64,000 nucleotides of DNA. Source: JAHEEL01 sp963836085. GTDB taxonomy: Bacteria > Actinomycetota > Acidimicrobiia > Spongiisociales > UBA5794. The stretch is taken from assembly GCA_963836085.1 (NCBI GenBank), contig CAWIHT010000005.1, positions 1-64,000 on the forward strand, in the 5' to 3' direction. Numbering within the stretch: position 1 is the stretch's first letter; each line of letters opens with the position of its first letter. The translations under genes were made by a program, and so were the position numbers. Below the pieces are notes generated by a model. The model was not told the DNA's origin. It saw only the letters and a program-made list of their open reading frames with translations, and made no database searches. Shown piece after piece: positions 8,632 through 17,480 of the stretch.

Positions 8632-8704
8632 CTCCGGGGGGGAGACTCGAACTCCCAACAAACGGATTAACAGTCCGCTGCTCTGCCGATTGAGCTACCC
8701 CGGA
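8632..8704 (-). tRNA. tRNA-Asn (GTT)
   Basis: This 73-nt cloverleaf has acceptor TCCGGGG pairing perfectly with CCCCGGA, discriminator G and D-arm TAGCTCAATCGGCAGAGC. Its anticodon stem GCGGA/TCCGT surrounds a loop with anticodon GTT, and its T-arm is GGGAG-TTCGAGT-CTCCC. CCA is not encoded. Confidence 0.95.
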
Positions 8705-8804
8705 AGGTGCCCACCGGAGCGGCGGGCGGCGCGAAGAATACCAGAGGGCACCACCAACTCCCCTGCCGGACGAACACCGCACCCAATGTGGGACAATTGC
8801 TGCC

Positions 8805-9056
8805 ATGAAGTTCAGAACAGGCCTCGCCGTCGGTCTCGGTGTCGGGTTCGTGTTGGGCGCCCGCGCCGGCCGCGAACGGTACGACCAGCTCAAGGGCGCG
8901 TACGACTCCGTCCGCAGCAATGAGAGAGTCCGAAAGGTCACGTCAACCGCAGACCGCTCGACCGCCAAGGTGCGTCGCGCCGCCGGCCAGGGCTTGGTCA
9001 CGGCAAGCGACAAGATCAAGGAACGCGCCGAGTCGAACGGTTCGTCCAAGGCATAG
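8805..9056 (+). CDS. YtxH-like small membrane-anchored protein
   Basis: This 83-residue protein has one N-terminal membrane helix with glycine spacing (GLAVGLGVGFVLGARAGRERY) followed by a basic, helix-prone tail (STADRSTAKVRRAAGQG). This is the pattern of YtxH-domain and similar general-stress proteins common in actinobacteria. The ATG at 8805 is the only start consistent with the helix. The gene stands alone between the tRNA-Asn gene and the HNH gene. Its function is unknown; a role in envelope stress is only family-level inference. Confidence 0.75.
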   Translation: MKFRTGLAVGLGVGFVLGARAGRERYDQLKGAYDSVRSNERVRKVTSTADRSTAKVRRAAGQGLVTASDKIKERAESNGSSKA

Positions 9057-9096
9057 GGTTCGGGCCGCCGGTCGCCGGTCGGGTTCCTTCCCCTCT

Positions 9097-10294
9097 TCAA
9101 TTCCTTCCCGTCAGGGGAGGAGTCGATTCGGCTGGTCGGCTCCGTGGTCTATGCGATTCGCCAGGTGGTGCGGTCGGGGTGGTGCGTGGATTCGGGGTCG
9201 GGTGAGGCGTCTCCGTCTGGGGTGGGGAGCCCGGGTCGATGGTGAAGCCGTGGCCGTGGATCACGACATGGTGGTGGAACCAGCAGACGGTCGACAGGTT
9301 CTCGGCGTCGGTGCGTCCGCCCTCAGACCAGGGGGTGGTGTGATGCACCTGGAGGCGGTAGCGGGAGACGCAGCCGGAGATGGTGCAGACCCCGCCGTCA
9401 CGATGCAGAATGAACCTTCTGAGTCTCGGCGGGATGACTCTGGTGCGGCGTCCCATCGCCAACGGCATACCGTCAGGGGTACGGGCGGTGACCTCAACCA
9501 CACCGTCACACAGGATTGCTTGGAGCGTGTTCAGCCCGACCTGCGGGCCGGCCTCAACCGTGATACCGGTCTCGGCGTTCGTGGCTGCCGCCTCGGTGGC
9601 GTCGACAAAGATCGACACCATCGGGCCGTGGCTGTCGATGGCGGCTTCGTTGTCGCCGGTGATCGAGTCTTGGCTGATCGCCCACAACGCATCCGCGTTC
9701 CTCGTCGTCCGGGACGGGTTCACGGTCGGTCCGTACGGGAAGCTGTCGGCTCTCGCTTCAAGGGCCGCCACGACGGTGCGTCCGGCGTAGCCGGGGAGGC
9801 GACCCGACAGGGTCCACGCTGATTCGTCGAGGTTCGGCTGGATCGCGACGTAGCGCTGTTCGAACGACATCTCCTCATCGACCGGCGCCAAACGCCGCCG
9901 CCGCGCCGTACGGATGCGGATCCCGGCAATATCGAACCCGGCCGTCTCACCCAGAATGTCACACGAGTCGTCACGCCGCGCAAACCGGCAGACCGCAACG
10001 GCCCGATCAAACCCGATCACACCAGAAGCGACGGCTTCGATCAACGTCGGGAAGATCCTCGAGACGCCACGCCGTTGCCACCAGCATCCCGGCCGTCTCC
10101 GGGGCCACGTCCATCCGACCCGCCGCCCACTCCTTCAACGACCGATGCCCGTCCCGCACAGCAACCTGACGCCGGTCGAGTTCCCGCAACAGCGACATCT
10201 GTGCGGCTCGGGACCGGGCGATGATCGCCTCGTGGTCGAGCAACTCGTTCCTCGATCGTTGCGGTGGAGAGATCGTGATGTCCCATACCCGCAA
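9097..10294 (-). pseudogene. DUF222 / HNH endonuclease-domain protein (13E12-like), frameshifted
   Basis: The first frame, from a TTG at 10294, gives the DUF222 N-terminus up to TAWRLEDLPDV. The second frame, from about 10044, continues IEAVASGVIGFDRAVAVCRFA to a C-terminal HNH domain (CTISGCVSRYRLQVHH, then WSEGGRTDAENL and CWFHHHVVIH). Deleting one of the two A residues at 10043-10044 restores one protein of about 398 residues. DUF222-HNH proteins are abundant, often multicopy and frequently degraded in actinobacteria; they are presumed mobile or selfish nucleases. The HNH catalytic residues are intact. The frameshift may be real decay or a sequence error. Confidence 0.85.
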
Positions 10295-10418
10295 CCTACC
10301 TGCCGGGTGTGACAGAAACCGGTGCCAGGACTGAAGAATCTCGGAGAATCCTGTGCGATGCTCTGGTCGCCGCTCGACGCCGGCGAGAGACCCCCTCCGT
10401 CAGCGCCTCGGAGGCGCT

Positions 10419-10680
10419 GCCACCTCCCCCTGAAGGGGAGGAATCGAAGAGGGCACTGCCACCTCCCCCTGAAGGGGAGGAATCGAAGAGGGCGCTGCCA
10501 CCTCCCCCTGGAAGGGGAGGAATCGAAGAGGGCGCTGCCACCTCCCCCTGGAACGGGAGGAATCGAAGAGGGCGCCGCCACCTCCCCCTGAAGGGGAGGA
10601 ATCGAAGAGGGCGCCGCCACCTCCCCCTGAAGAGGAGGAATCGAAGAGGGCGCCGCCACCTCCCCTGAAGGGGAGGAACC
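10419..10680. repeat. Tandem array of seven ~39-bp units, each with a CCTCCCC/GGGGAGG hairpin
   Basis: Units start at 10419, 10458, 10497, 10537, 10577, 10616 and 10655 and are 39 or 40 bp long; the last is truncated. Each holds the inverted repeat CCTCCCC-CTGAA-GGGGAGG followed by AATCGAAGAGGGCGC. Substitutions inside the stems (GAACGGGAGG in unit 4, GAAGAGGAGG in unit 6) show independent drift. The array ends 5 bp before the ahcY stop at 10685, so the ahcY transcript enters it. Reading frames through it give only repeated SSIPP-type peptides and are not genes. There are no unique spacers, so it is not a CRISPR array. Confidence 0.92.
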
Positions 10681-10684
10681 GGAT

Positions 10685-11872
10685 CTACTCGCCCGCTGCT
10701 TCGCTACTCAGTTGGCCCATTGCTTTGAGCATGGCCGTCGCGATGATGGTGTTGACGGAATCGGGGACGGGTTGCGGGCCGGGGTCGAGACCGAAGACGG
10801 GGTCGACGAGGGCTGCAAGGGACCTGGCTTGCAGGGTGAGGCCGAGGTCCATGGCTTCGATCGGATTGCCGATACCACCCTCCGCAGCCAGATTGACGAT
10901 CCGACCTTCGGCGAGAGCGAACACAGAACGGCCGTTGGGGAGATCGTGACGCCGGAGAGAGGGAGCCACGTCGACACCCGGCGCTTCGTGTTCGAGTCGG
11001 TGAACATCGATCTCGGTCTCGACATGGCCGGCGTTCGCGAGGAGCACGCCGTCGGGCATTCGGTCGATCAGGTCGAGACTCACCACGTCGGCTCTGCCCG
11101 TTGCCGTGACGACGACATCCGCCGACGCGCAGGCATCGAAAGCCGAGGCGACGTCGAATCCGTCCATGGCGGCTTCGAGGCCAAGGATCGGGTCGAGTTC
11201 CACAACAGTGACGTCCGCGCCTCGGCGCTGCGAGTAGAGAGCGATCCCGCGACCGCACCAACCGTAGCCAAACACCACGACACGCTTCTTGTGGAGCGAG
11301 ATGTTGGTTGAGCGCACGATCGTGTCGACGACCGACTCCCCCACCCCGTGCTTGTTCTCGACAATGGACTTCAGCGGACTGTCGTTGATCACGATGACCG
11401 GGAATTCAACCTGCCCGGCGTAGTCCTCACGCAGCTTGAACGCGCCTGACGTCGTCTCTTCCGTCGCTCCGACCGGCCGATTCCCGCCCGCCAGACACGC
11501 GGCAATCAACTCGGCCCCGTTGTCCAGGATGAGGTCGGGCTCCTCGGCGGCGATCTGCGCGAGGTGAGCCATCGTCGCCCGTGCGTCGTCGCCGCGCCGG
11601 TCGAGCACAACGCAGCCCCTTTCGCTCAGCACGTCGACGGTTCCGAATTGGGTTGTGCCCTCGTTCCCCATCGCAATCACGCGCGCCCCGCCGGCGTGCA
11701 GGGTCTCGATCAAGACCGCGGTCTTCGGCTCGAGGTGAAGGCGGAACCCGATCGTCAGATCGATGAACGGCCGCCGAACACGGAACTCTTCCATGGTCTC
11801 GACCAGCACCGGCATGTGCCGGCGTGCCCAGGAGATACGACCCTCGGCCACATCACGTTCACTCGCGATCAC
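10685..11872 (-). CDS. ahcY: Adenosylhomocysteinase (S-adenosyl-L-homocysteine hydrolase)
   Basis: The 395-residue enzyme reversibly splits S-adenosylhomocysteine into adenosine and homocysteine, closing the methyl cycle. Family marks are ATEETTSG (nucleoside-binding Thr segment), NDSPLKSIVENKHGVGES in place of the canonical NDS..K..DN..G..ES, and the NAD site VVVFGYGWCGRGIA. The C-terminus is shorter than in E. coli-type or human enzymes and resembles archaeal-length forms. The GTG start at 11872 has a strong AGGAGG 6 nt upstream. An S-inosylhomocysteine-type preference cannot be excluded from sequence alone. Confidence 0.88.
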   Translation of the reverse strand: MIASERDVAEGRISWARRHMPVLVETMEEFRVRRPFIDLTIGFRLHLEPKTAVLIETLHAGGARVIAMGNEGTTQFGTVDVLSERGCVVLDRRGDDARATMAHLAQIAAEEPDLILDNGAELIAACLAGGNRPVGATEETTSGAFKLREDYAGQVEFPVIVINDSPLKSIVENKHGVGESVVDTIVRSTNISLHKKRVVVFGYGWCGRGIALYSQRRGADVTVVELDPILGLEAAMDGFDVASAFDACASADVVVTATGRADVVSLDLIDRMPDGVLLANAGHVETEIDVHRLEHEAPGVDVAPSLRRHDLPNGRSVFALAEGRIVNLAAEGGIGNPIEAMDLGLTLQARSLAALVDPVFGLDPGPQPVPDSVNTIIATAMLKAMGQLSSEAAGE

Positions 11873-11908
11873 GATGACCTCCTGCGTGGTGGACCCGGTA
11901 GACCTCGA

Positions 11909-13045
11909 TCAAGCGCCTTCGAGGTAGCCCTCGAGCTTTCGCGCACGGGCCGGTTGACGGAGTTTCGCAAGCGCCTTGGTCTCGATCTGACGGATGCGCT
12001 CCCTCGTGACACTGAAGTGATCGCCGACCTCTTCGAGCGTGCGAACTTTGCCGTCGGCGAGGCCGAAGCGCATGACGAGCACATCGCGCTCCCGGTCGTT
12101 GAGGGCTTCGAGGGCCAGGCTCAAGTAGCTCTGGAGGAGATGGAACGCCGCAACATCAACCGGGATCTCGGCCTCGGTGTCTTCGACGAAGTCGCCAAGC
12201 GTCGAATCGTCCTCTTCGCCGAGTGGCATCTCCAGCGACACCGGGTCCTGGGCAATGCGGCGGAGCTCGGTGACTTTGTCCGGTTCGAGTTCGAGTTCCT
12301 CCGCGATCTCCTCGATCGTGGGATCCCTGCCGAGTTCCTGCATCAGCGTGCGCTGCGTTCGGGCGAGTTTGTTGATGGTCTCGACCATGTGGACGGGTAC
12401 CCGGATCGTGCGGGCCTGGTCGGCGAGTGCACGAGTCACCGCCTGGCGGATCCACCACGTTGCGTAGGTCGAGAACTTGAATCCTTTGCGGTAGTCGAAC
12501 TTCTCGACGGCCCGGATCAGCCCGAGGTTGCCCTCCTGTATGAGATCGAGCAGGCTGAGGCCACGCCCGATGTACTTCTTGGCGATCGAGACGACGAGTC
12601 TCAGGTTGGCTTCGACGAGTCGCTTGCGGGCCTTGTCGCCGTTTCGAACGGTGCGTTCGATGATGATCCGCTCCGCTGGAGCGAGTTGCGAACCCTCCTC
12701 GAGTTGATCCTCGGCACGCGTACCGGCCTCGGCCTGCATGGCGAGTTCGACTTCCTGCTGCGGGGTGAGCAGCGGAAATCTCCCGATCTCCTGGAGGTAC
12801 ATACGGACCGGATCGGACACATGGACCAACTCGTCGTTCGACAGATTGGTGGCCGCGAGGCTGTTCGCCGTATCCTCGCGAACCGGGATGCGCTCCTCGC
12901 GAAGGGCGAGAAACACGGCATCGAACGATTCGTCGGGAGCACCGACCTCCTCGAGTTCCTGCTGGACCTCGGTCATGACGAGGAAGCCCCGCTGGCGGCC
13001 CCGTGCCGTCAACTCCTCGAGCACGATCCGGACAATCTCGTTCAT
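11909..13045 (-). CDS. sigA: Primary RNA polymerase sigma factor
   Basis: This 378-residue sigma-70 protein directs core RNA polymerase to housekeeping promoters. Region 1.2 is SDPVRMYLQEIG, region 2 runs from EANLRLVVSIAKKYIGRGL through GFKFSTYATWWIRQAVTRAL, region 3 follows, and region 4.2 is the HTH VTRERIRQIETKALAKLR. A short acidic N-terminal region (about 70 residues) replaces the long actinobacterial extension seen in Mycobacterium or Streptomyces. The ATG overlaps the dnaG stop by 4 bp, so dnaG and sigA form the classical operon, here with the sigma gene last. Confidence 0.96.
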   Translation of the reverse strand: MNEIVRIVLEELTARGRQRGFLVMTEVQQELEEVGAPDESFDAVFLALREERIPVREDTANSLAATNLSNDELVHVSDPVRMYLQEIGRFPLLTPQQEVELAMQAEAGTRAEDQLEEGSQLAPAERIIIERTVRNGDKARKRLVEANLRLVVSIAKKYIGRGLSLLDLIQEGNLGLIRAVEKFDYRKGFKFSTYATWWIRQAVTRALADQARTIRVPVHMVETINKLARTQRTLMQELGRDPTIEEIAEELELEPDKVTELRRIAQDPVSLEMPLGEEDDSTLGDFVEDTEAEIPVDVAAFHLLQSYLSLALEALNDRERDVLVMRFGLADGKVRTLEEVGDHFSVTRERIRQIETKALAKLRQPARARKLEGYLEGA

Positions 13046-14796
13046 TCCCTGCTCCGCAATTCCCTGCGTTCGTTCTGCAACGCTATCAGGCGCTCGAACC
13101 GTTCTGAATACCCCTGTGGGTCAGCATCGACGTCGACAGCCGCGAGTTCGCCCTGCACTTGTTCAATTCGGCGCTCAACTGCCTCCTGCTTGAGGCGTTT
13201 CATCACGTCGGATGCGTCGGCGAGCGGTCGCTGTTGCAGCGCCAGCGATCGGAGCAGAGCACCCTCCGGCAGATCGTCGGAACCGATCGCCGCCCCGAGT
13301 TCGGGGACGATCCCGGGTTCGAGCGGTTCGACCAGCTTTGAGATCACCTCGAATGCCGACCGATACGCCGGTTCGGCAAACAGTTCGGCGGACACGTCAA
13401 GCGATCGGATGTCCGCATCGTTGGCCAGAAACAGCCTGAGGACCTCGCGTTCTGTGCGCTGCGGACCGGTCAGATTCGTCTCGTCGAGTGGAGGTGGAGC
13501 AGCAGCAGCCGGGCGACCGGAACCGCGAAGGGCAGACTCGACGGTCGGAACATCGACACCCGTGCGGCGCGACACCAGGACCGCGTACTCGTGGCGCACG
13601 ACCGCGTCGGGATGGAGCGCAATGAGCGCTGCCGCTGCCCGGACCGCGCGTCCCCGAGCCTCGGGTTCATCGAGGTTGAACCCTGCCAGTTCCCGGTCGA
13701 TCCGGAACTGCAGCAACGGTGCGGAAGCATCGATGGCCGCTTTCAGAGCGCCGAGTTGGCCATCGGCGACGAGGTCGGCGGGGTCTCGGCCCTCGGGCAG
13801 GACCGCGACACGAAGGTCGAGGTCGCCGGGGACGGAACGTTCGAAGCCGCGCTCGGCGGCACCTGCGCCTGCCTCGTCAGCGTCGAACGCGAGAACGACC
13901 TTCTTCGAGAAGCGGCGGAGGAGATCGAGGTGCTCTTCCCCAAGAGCCGTACCACACGTTGCGACCGCGACCGGCATGTCCGCCAAGTGGAATGCAATGA
14001 CATCCGTGTAGCCCTCGACGACGACCGACTCGTCGGAACGCACGATCTGCGACTTCGCCCAGTTCAGCCCATAGAGCAGACGAGACTTGTGATAGACCGG
14101 CGTCTCAGGAGAATTCAGGTACTTGGGGCCGTCGCCGTCGAGCAGGCGGGCTCCGAACCCGACCGCATCGCCACGCACGTCATAGATCGGGAACATGAGG
14201 CGGTTCCGGAACCGGTCGACGAGACCTCCACGACGAGAGCGAGACGCGAGGCCGGCTGCGATCATCGCCTCGTCCTTCACCCCGGCGTCGCCCAGGTGGT
14301 TCACGAGGGTGTCCCAGCCCTCGGGTGAGTACCCGAGGTGGAATCGATCGACGATATCGGCGTCGTAGCCGCGGCTCCTCAGGTAGCCCCGTGCGTGGCC
14401 GGCGTCGCTGCCGGTCTTGAGACGCTCGCTGTAGAACGAGACCGACCGTTCGATCGCGTCGATCAACCGCTCGCGTCGATCCCGATGTTTCGCGGCCTCC
14501 GGATCGACGGTGAGGGTGACGCCGACCCGTCTGGCGAGGAGTTCGAGTGCATCGGAGAAGCCGAGGCCCTGCGTCTCCTGAACCCACCCGAAAACGTCTC
14601 CGCTCTTCCCACATCCGAAGCAATGGAACAGTCCACGGCCGGGATCGATCGAGAGTGATGGGGTCTTCTCTGAGTGGAACGGGCATACGGCCATGACCGA
14701 ACGTCCCGACCGCTTCACCCGGGTCACTTCGGAGGCGAGTTCAACGAGGTCGGTACGTTCGCGAACCCGATCGATATCTTCACGCGAGTACGCCAT
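13042..14796 (-). CDS. dnaG: DNA primase
   Basis: The 584-residue primase synthesises RNA primers at the replication fork. Its N-terminal CHC2 zinc finger (CPFHSEKTPS, then GLFHCFGCGKSGD, about residues 38-66) is followed by the RNA polymerase core and the Toprim segment (SVVVEGYTDVIAFH, VLAFDADEAG). A helicase-interaction region lies at the C-terminus. The start ATG at 14796 gives the standard MAYSREDIDRVRERTD opening. It overlaps sigA by 4 bp. A 58-bp gap separates it from the upstream transporter ATPase gene. Confidence 0.96.
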   Translation of the reverse strand: MAYSREDIDRVRERTDLVELASEVTRVKRSGRSVMAVCPFHSEKTPSLSIDPGRGLFHCFGCGKSGDVFGWVQETQGLGFSDALELLARRVGVTLTVDPEAAKHRDRRERLIDAIERSVSFYSERLKTGSDAGHARGYLRSRGYDADIVDRFHLGYSPEGWDTLVNHLGDAGVKDEAMIAAGLASRSRRGGLVDRFRNRLMFPIYDVRGDAVGFGARLLDGDGPKYLNSPETPVYHKSRLLYGLNWAKSQIVRSDESVVVEGYTDVIAFHLADMPVAVATCGTALGEEHLDLLRRFSKKVVLAFDADEAGAGAAERGFERSVPGDLDLRVAVLPEGRDPADLVADGQLGALKAAIDASAPLLQFRIDRELAGFNLDEPEARGRAVRAAAALIALHPDAVVRHEYAVLVSRRTGVDVPTVESALRGSGRPAAAAPPPLDETNLTGPQRTEREVLRLFLANDADIRSLDVSAELFAEPAYRSAFEVISKLVEPLEPGIVPELGAAIGSDDLPEGALLRSLALQQRPLADASDVMKRLKQEAVERRIEQVQGELAAVDVDADPQGYSERFERLIALQNERRELRSRE

Positions 14797-14854
14797 CAGG
14801 GGCCAGCGTAGAGGTAGCGCACGGCGAACATGCCGGCCGGTGGATCCGCTTGGA

Positions 14855-16432
14855 TCAGGCCGTCTCGCTCTGAGCGACGCCCGCCATCATCAAGCCGACT
14901 TCCTCGCGAGTAGCGGTCTCGGGATCGACGATGCCGATGATCTTGCCTTCGTACATGACGGCGATCCGGTCGGAGAGGCCGAAGACCTCGTCCAAGTCTT
15001 CGGAGATCATCAACACAGCCGTCATTGCGGTTCGGTGCTCGAGCAACTTCTGCTGGATGAACTCGGCGTCGGTCAGCTTGTTGCGCTTGTCGATCAAGCG
15101 ACGGTGGATGTACTCGGCCGCACCGATATCGACCCCGCGTGTCGGCTGCGAAGCCACCAGCACGATCGGCGACGACGACAACTCCCTGGCCATGATGACC
15201 TTCTGGATATTGCCGCCCGAGAGGCTTCCACATGAGGTCTCGATCGACGGGGTTCGGACATCGAAAGACTCGACCAACTCGTTGGCGTGGTCCTTGATCG
15301 CCCCGAAGTCGAACAAGCCGGCTTTCAGGTAGTCGGAGCTTGCGTAGTCGATGAGCAGCAGGTTCTCCCATACGGTGAAGTCGGCGATGGCGCCTTCCCG
15401 CATGCGCTCTTCTGGAACGTAAGCAAGGCCAGCCTGCCTGATCTTCAACGGGAGCGCATTGGTGACGTCCGTGCCTTCGATCTTGATGGTTCCGCTCGTG
15501 ACTTCTCGCAGTCCGGCGATCGTCTCAGCCATCTCCCGCTGTCCGTTGCCGGACACGCCGGCGATGCCGAGGATCTCGCCCTTGCGGACGTCGAGACTCA
15601 AGCCGTCGACGGCGACGAGTCCACGATCGCCCATCACCGTCAGATCCCGGATCTCGAGAGCGACTTCCCCCGGTTGGGCTGGCAGTCGGTCCGGGCTCAA
15701 CTTCACCTGGCGGCCAACCATCAGGTTGGCAAGGCTCTCGCGTGTGGCGCCTTCAACCGGCACCTCACCGGTCACCGCACCATGGCGCAGCACCGTGATG
15801 CGATCGCTCAGTGCCAGCACCTCATGCAGTTTGTGCGAGATGAAGATCAGACCGCGACCGTCGGCGGTGAGCTGACGGAGCGTGACAAACAACTGGTCGA
15901 CCTCTTGCGGCGTCAGCACTGCCGTCGGCTCGTCGAGGATCAGGATTTGGGCCTCCCGGTAGAGGGCCTTGATGATCTCGACCCGCTGCCGCTCACCGAC
16001 CGAGAGCTGCCATACGAGCGCCGACGGATCGACTTCGAGTCCATACTCGCCGGCCAGCGCAACGATGCGCTTCGAGACGACATCGAGGTCGGTGATGAAG
16101 CCGCGGCTCGATGGCAGTCCCAACGCCACGTTCTCGGCGACGGTCAGCGTGGGAACCAGCATGAAGTGCTGGTGGATCATGCCGACACCGAGGTCGATCG
16201 CAGCGTTCGGGCTGTCGATCGTCACGAGTTCGCCGTCGATCTTGACGGTCCCTTCGTCGGGCGGATACAGCCCGTACAGGACCTTCATGAGCGTGCTCTT
16301 GCCCGCGCCGTTCTCCCCGAGCAGCGTGTGAACTTCACCCGGGTACAGGTCGAAGTCGACATCGCTGTTCGCGATCACACCAGGGAACCTCTTGGTGATT
16401 CCTCGCATCTCGAGCATCGGGCTAGCCGTCAC
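14855..16432 (-). CDS. Nucleoside/BMP-type ABC transporter ATP-binding protein (duplicated ATPase)
   Basis: The 525-residue protein carries two ABC modules, as in YufO/RbsA-like ATPases. The first has Walker A GENGAGKST, signature LSVGERQRV and Walker B ILILDEPTAVL. The second keeps VSGNGQREM in place of Walker A and SGGNIQKV as signature, with VASQPTRGVD in the Walker B region, so it is a degenerate ATPase half. It energises the import system formed with the two permeases and the BMP lipoprotein encoded upstream. A perfect hairpin (16452-16479) lies between it and the lipoprotein gene. Substrates of this family are mostly purine nucleosides. Confidence 0.93.
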   Translation of the reverse strand: MTASPMLEMRGITKRFPGVIANSDVDFDLYPGEVHTLLGENGAGKSTLMKVLYGLYPPDEGTVKIDGELVTIDSPNAAIDLGVGMIHQHFMLVPTLTVAENVALGLPSSRGFITDLDVVSKRIVALAGEYGLEVDPSALVWQLSVGERQRVEIIKALYREAQILILDEPTAVLTPQEVDQLFVTLRQLTADGRGLIFISHKLHEVLALSDRITVLRHGAVTGEVPVEGATRESLANLMVGRQVKLSPDRLPAQPGEVALEIRDLTVMGDRGLVAVDGLSLDVRKGEILGIAGVSGNGQREMAETIAGLREVTSGTIKIEGTDVTNALPLKIRQAGLAYVPEERMREGAIADFTVWENLLLIDYASSDYLKAGLFDFGAIKDHANELVESFDVRTPSIETSCGSLSGGNIQKVIMARELSSSPIVLVASQPTRGVDIGAAEYIHRRLIDKRNKLTDAEFIQQKLLEHRTAMTAVLMISEDLDEVFGLSDRIAVMYEGKIIGIVDPETATREEVGLMMAGVAQSETA

Positions 16433-16451
16433 GCGTCACTCCTGTTCGTCC

Positions 16452-16479
16452 GGTCGGGGGATCGTTCGATCCCCCGACC
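16452..16479 (-). terminator. Perfect 12-bp hairpin after the BMP lipoprotein gene (attenuator or processing site)
   Basis: GGTCGGGGGATC and GATCCCCCGACC pair fully around a GTTC loop, 14 bp past the lipoprotein stop and 19 bp before the ATPase start. No T-run follows on the minus strand. The position suits partial termination or mRNA stabilisation that keeps the binding protein in excess. Confidence 0.75.
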
Positions 16480-16493
16480 AGCACTCGTCTTGC

Positions 16494-17444
16494 TCAGCCC
16501 GCGTCCTCGAACGCCTTCACGGCGTCTTCGCCGATCGTCTTCACGTCGTCGGGCAGGTCGTAATCGTCGTTGTACTCGATGACCAGTCCTTCGTTGGCGA
16601 AGGTGATCTCGTACAGCTCACCGCCAAGCGTGCCGTCCTTGATCTTGCCAATCATCTCATTGAGCATGTTCTCCCAGTGATAGACCTGCGAGGCCACCAC
16701 GATCTCCGGAGCGAGGCTCGTCTGATTCGACTGCGTGCCGAACCACAGCACGTTCTCGGTCTTGGCAACGCCGACCGCACCAACCGTCATCTGAGCGGTC
16801 CCGGACATGACGTCCGCACCGGCGCTGATGAGCGACTGCGCCGCCTCAGATGCCAGCGCCACGTCGCTGAACGAGTCGATGTAGTTGATGTTGACGGTTG
16901 CCGATGGATTCTGCGCCATGACGCCGGCCGCGAAGCCGTCGACGTAGAGCTTCGCATCGCCGACTTCGATCGGTCCGACGATTCCAACATTGGCACTCTG
17001 CGACAGCGCCGCAGCCATCTTGCCCATGACCTCGCCGCCCTGGTCTGACGCAGCTTCATAGGAGAACACGTTCGGAAGACCGAATGTGTCGGCAGCCGTG
17101 CCCCATGCAAACGAGACCTCTGGGAAGTCCGGTGCGATCTCCTGGAGCGAACCGCCGTACTGCGATCCGTGAGCGATGACCAGGTCATAGCCCTCTGAGG
17201 CGTAGTCGCGAATCGCAACCGCGGCATCTTCAACGACGAACGTGCCATCGGTCACCGCGATTTCGGCGCCTTCGATCCTGTTCGCCGAGTCGACCATTGA
17301 CTGGGTGAAGGCCAGATCATTCGACGCCGACGGGGCGACGATCGCAATCCTGAATCCCTCCGCCGAATCGTCACTGCTGCAAGCTGCGGCGACGAGCGCC
17401 AATGCCGCGAGCAGAACGACCAACGTGGTACTTCTTCTTCTCAC
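16494..17444 (-). CDS. BMP-family (PnrA/Med-like) substrate-binding lipoprotein
   Basis: The 316-residue lipoprotein has signal MRRRSTTLVVLLAALALVAAAC with lipobox VAAAC, then a periplasmic-binding fold typical of BMP proteins: FRIAIVAPSASNDLAFTQSM, GYDLVIAHGSQYGG, YEAASDQGGEVMGKMAA, NVGIVGPI and GADVMSGTAQMTVGAV. This family binds purine nucleosides such as inosine, guanosine or xanthosine. The GTG at 17444 has a strong AAGGAGGAAG site. It sits after the two permease genes and before the ATPase gene in one operon, next to xanthine dehydrogenase genes, which supports a purine ligand. Confidence 0.93.
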   Translation of the reverse strand: MRRRSTTLVVLLAALALVAAACSSDDSAEGFRIAIVAPSASNDLAFTQSMVDSANRIEGAEIAVTDGTFVVEDAAVAIRDYASEGYDLVIAHGSQYGGSLQEIAPDFPEVSFAWGTAADTFGLPNVFSYEAASDQGGEVMGKMAAALSQSANVGIVGPIEVGDAKLYVDGFAAGVMAQNPSATVNINYIDSFSDVALASEAAQSLISAGADVMSGTAQMTVGAVGVAKTENVLWFGTQSNQTSLAPEIVVASQVYHWENMLNEMIGKIKDGTLGGELYEITFANEGLVIEYNDDYDLPDDVKTIGEDAVKAFEDAG

Positions 17445-17480
17445 TTCTTCCTCCTTGATCGGCGGGCCGCCGATGGCCCC

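Noticed and set aside
8195..9100. 301-codon minus-strand open frame through the tRNA region
   Set aside because: It crosses the tRNA-Asn gene and the YtxH-like gene and has no recognisable domain.
10419..10680. Tandem repeats resembling a CRISPR array
   Set aside because: The units are directly adjacent with no unique spacers, and no cas genes are present.
11564..14011. Long plus-strand open frame opposite ahcY, sigA and dnaG
   Set aside because: It is the antisense frame of high-GC genes; its translation shows no family marks, while the minus-strand genes are unambiguous.
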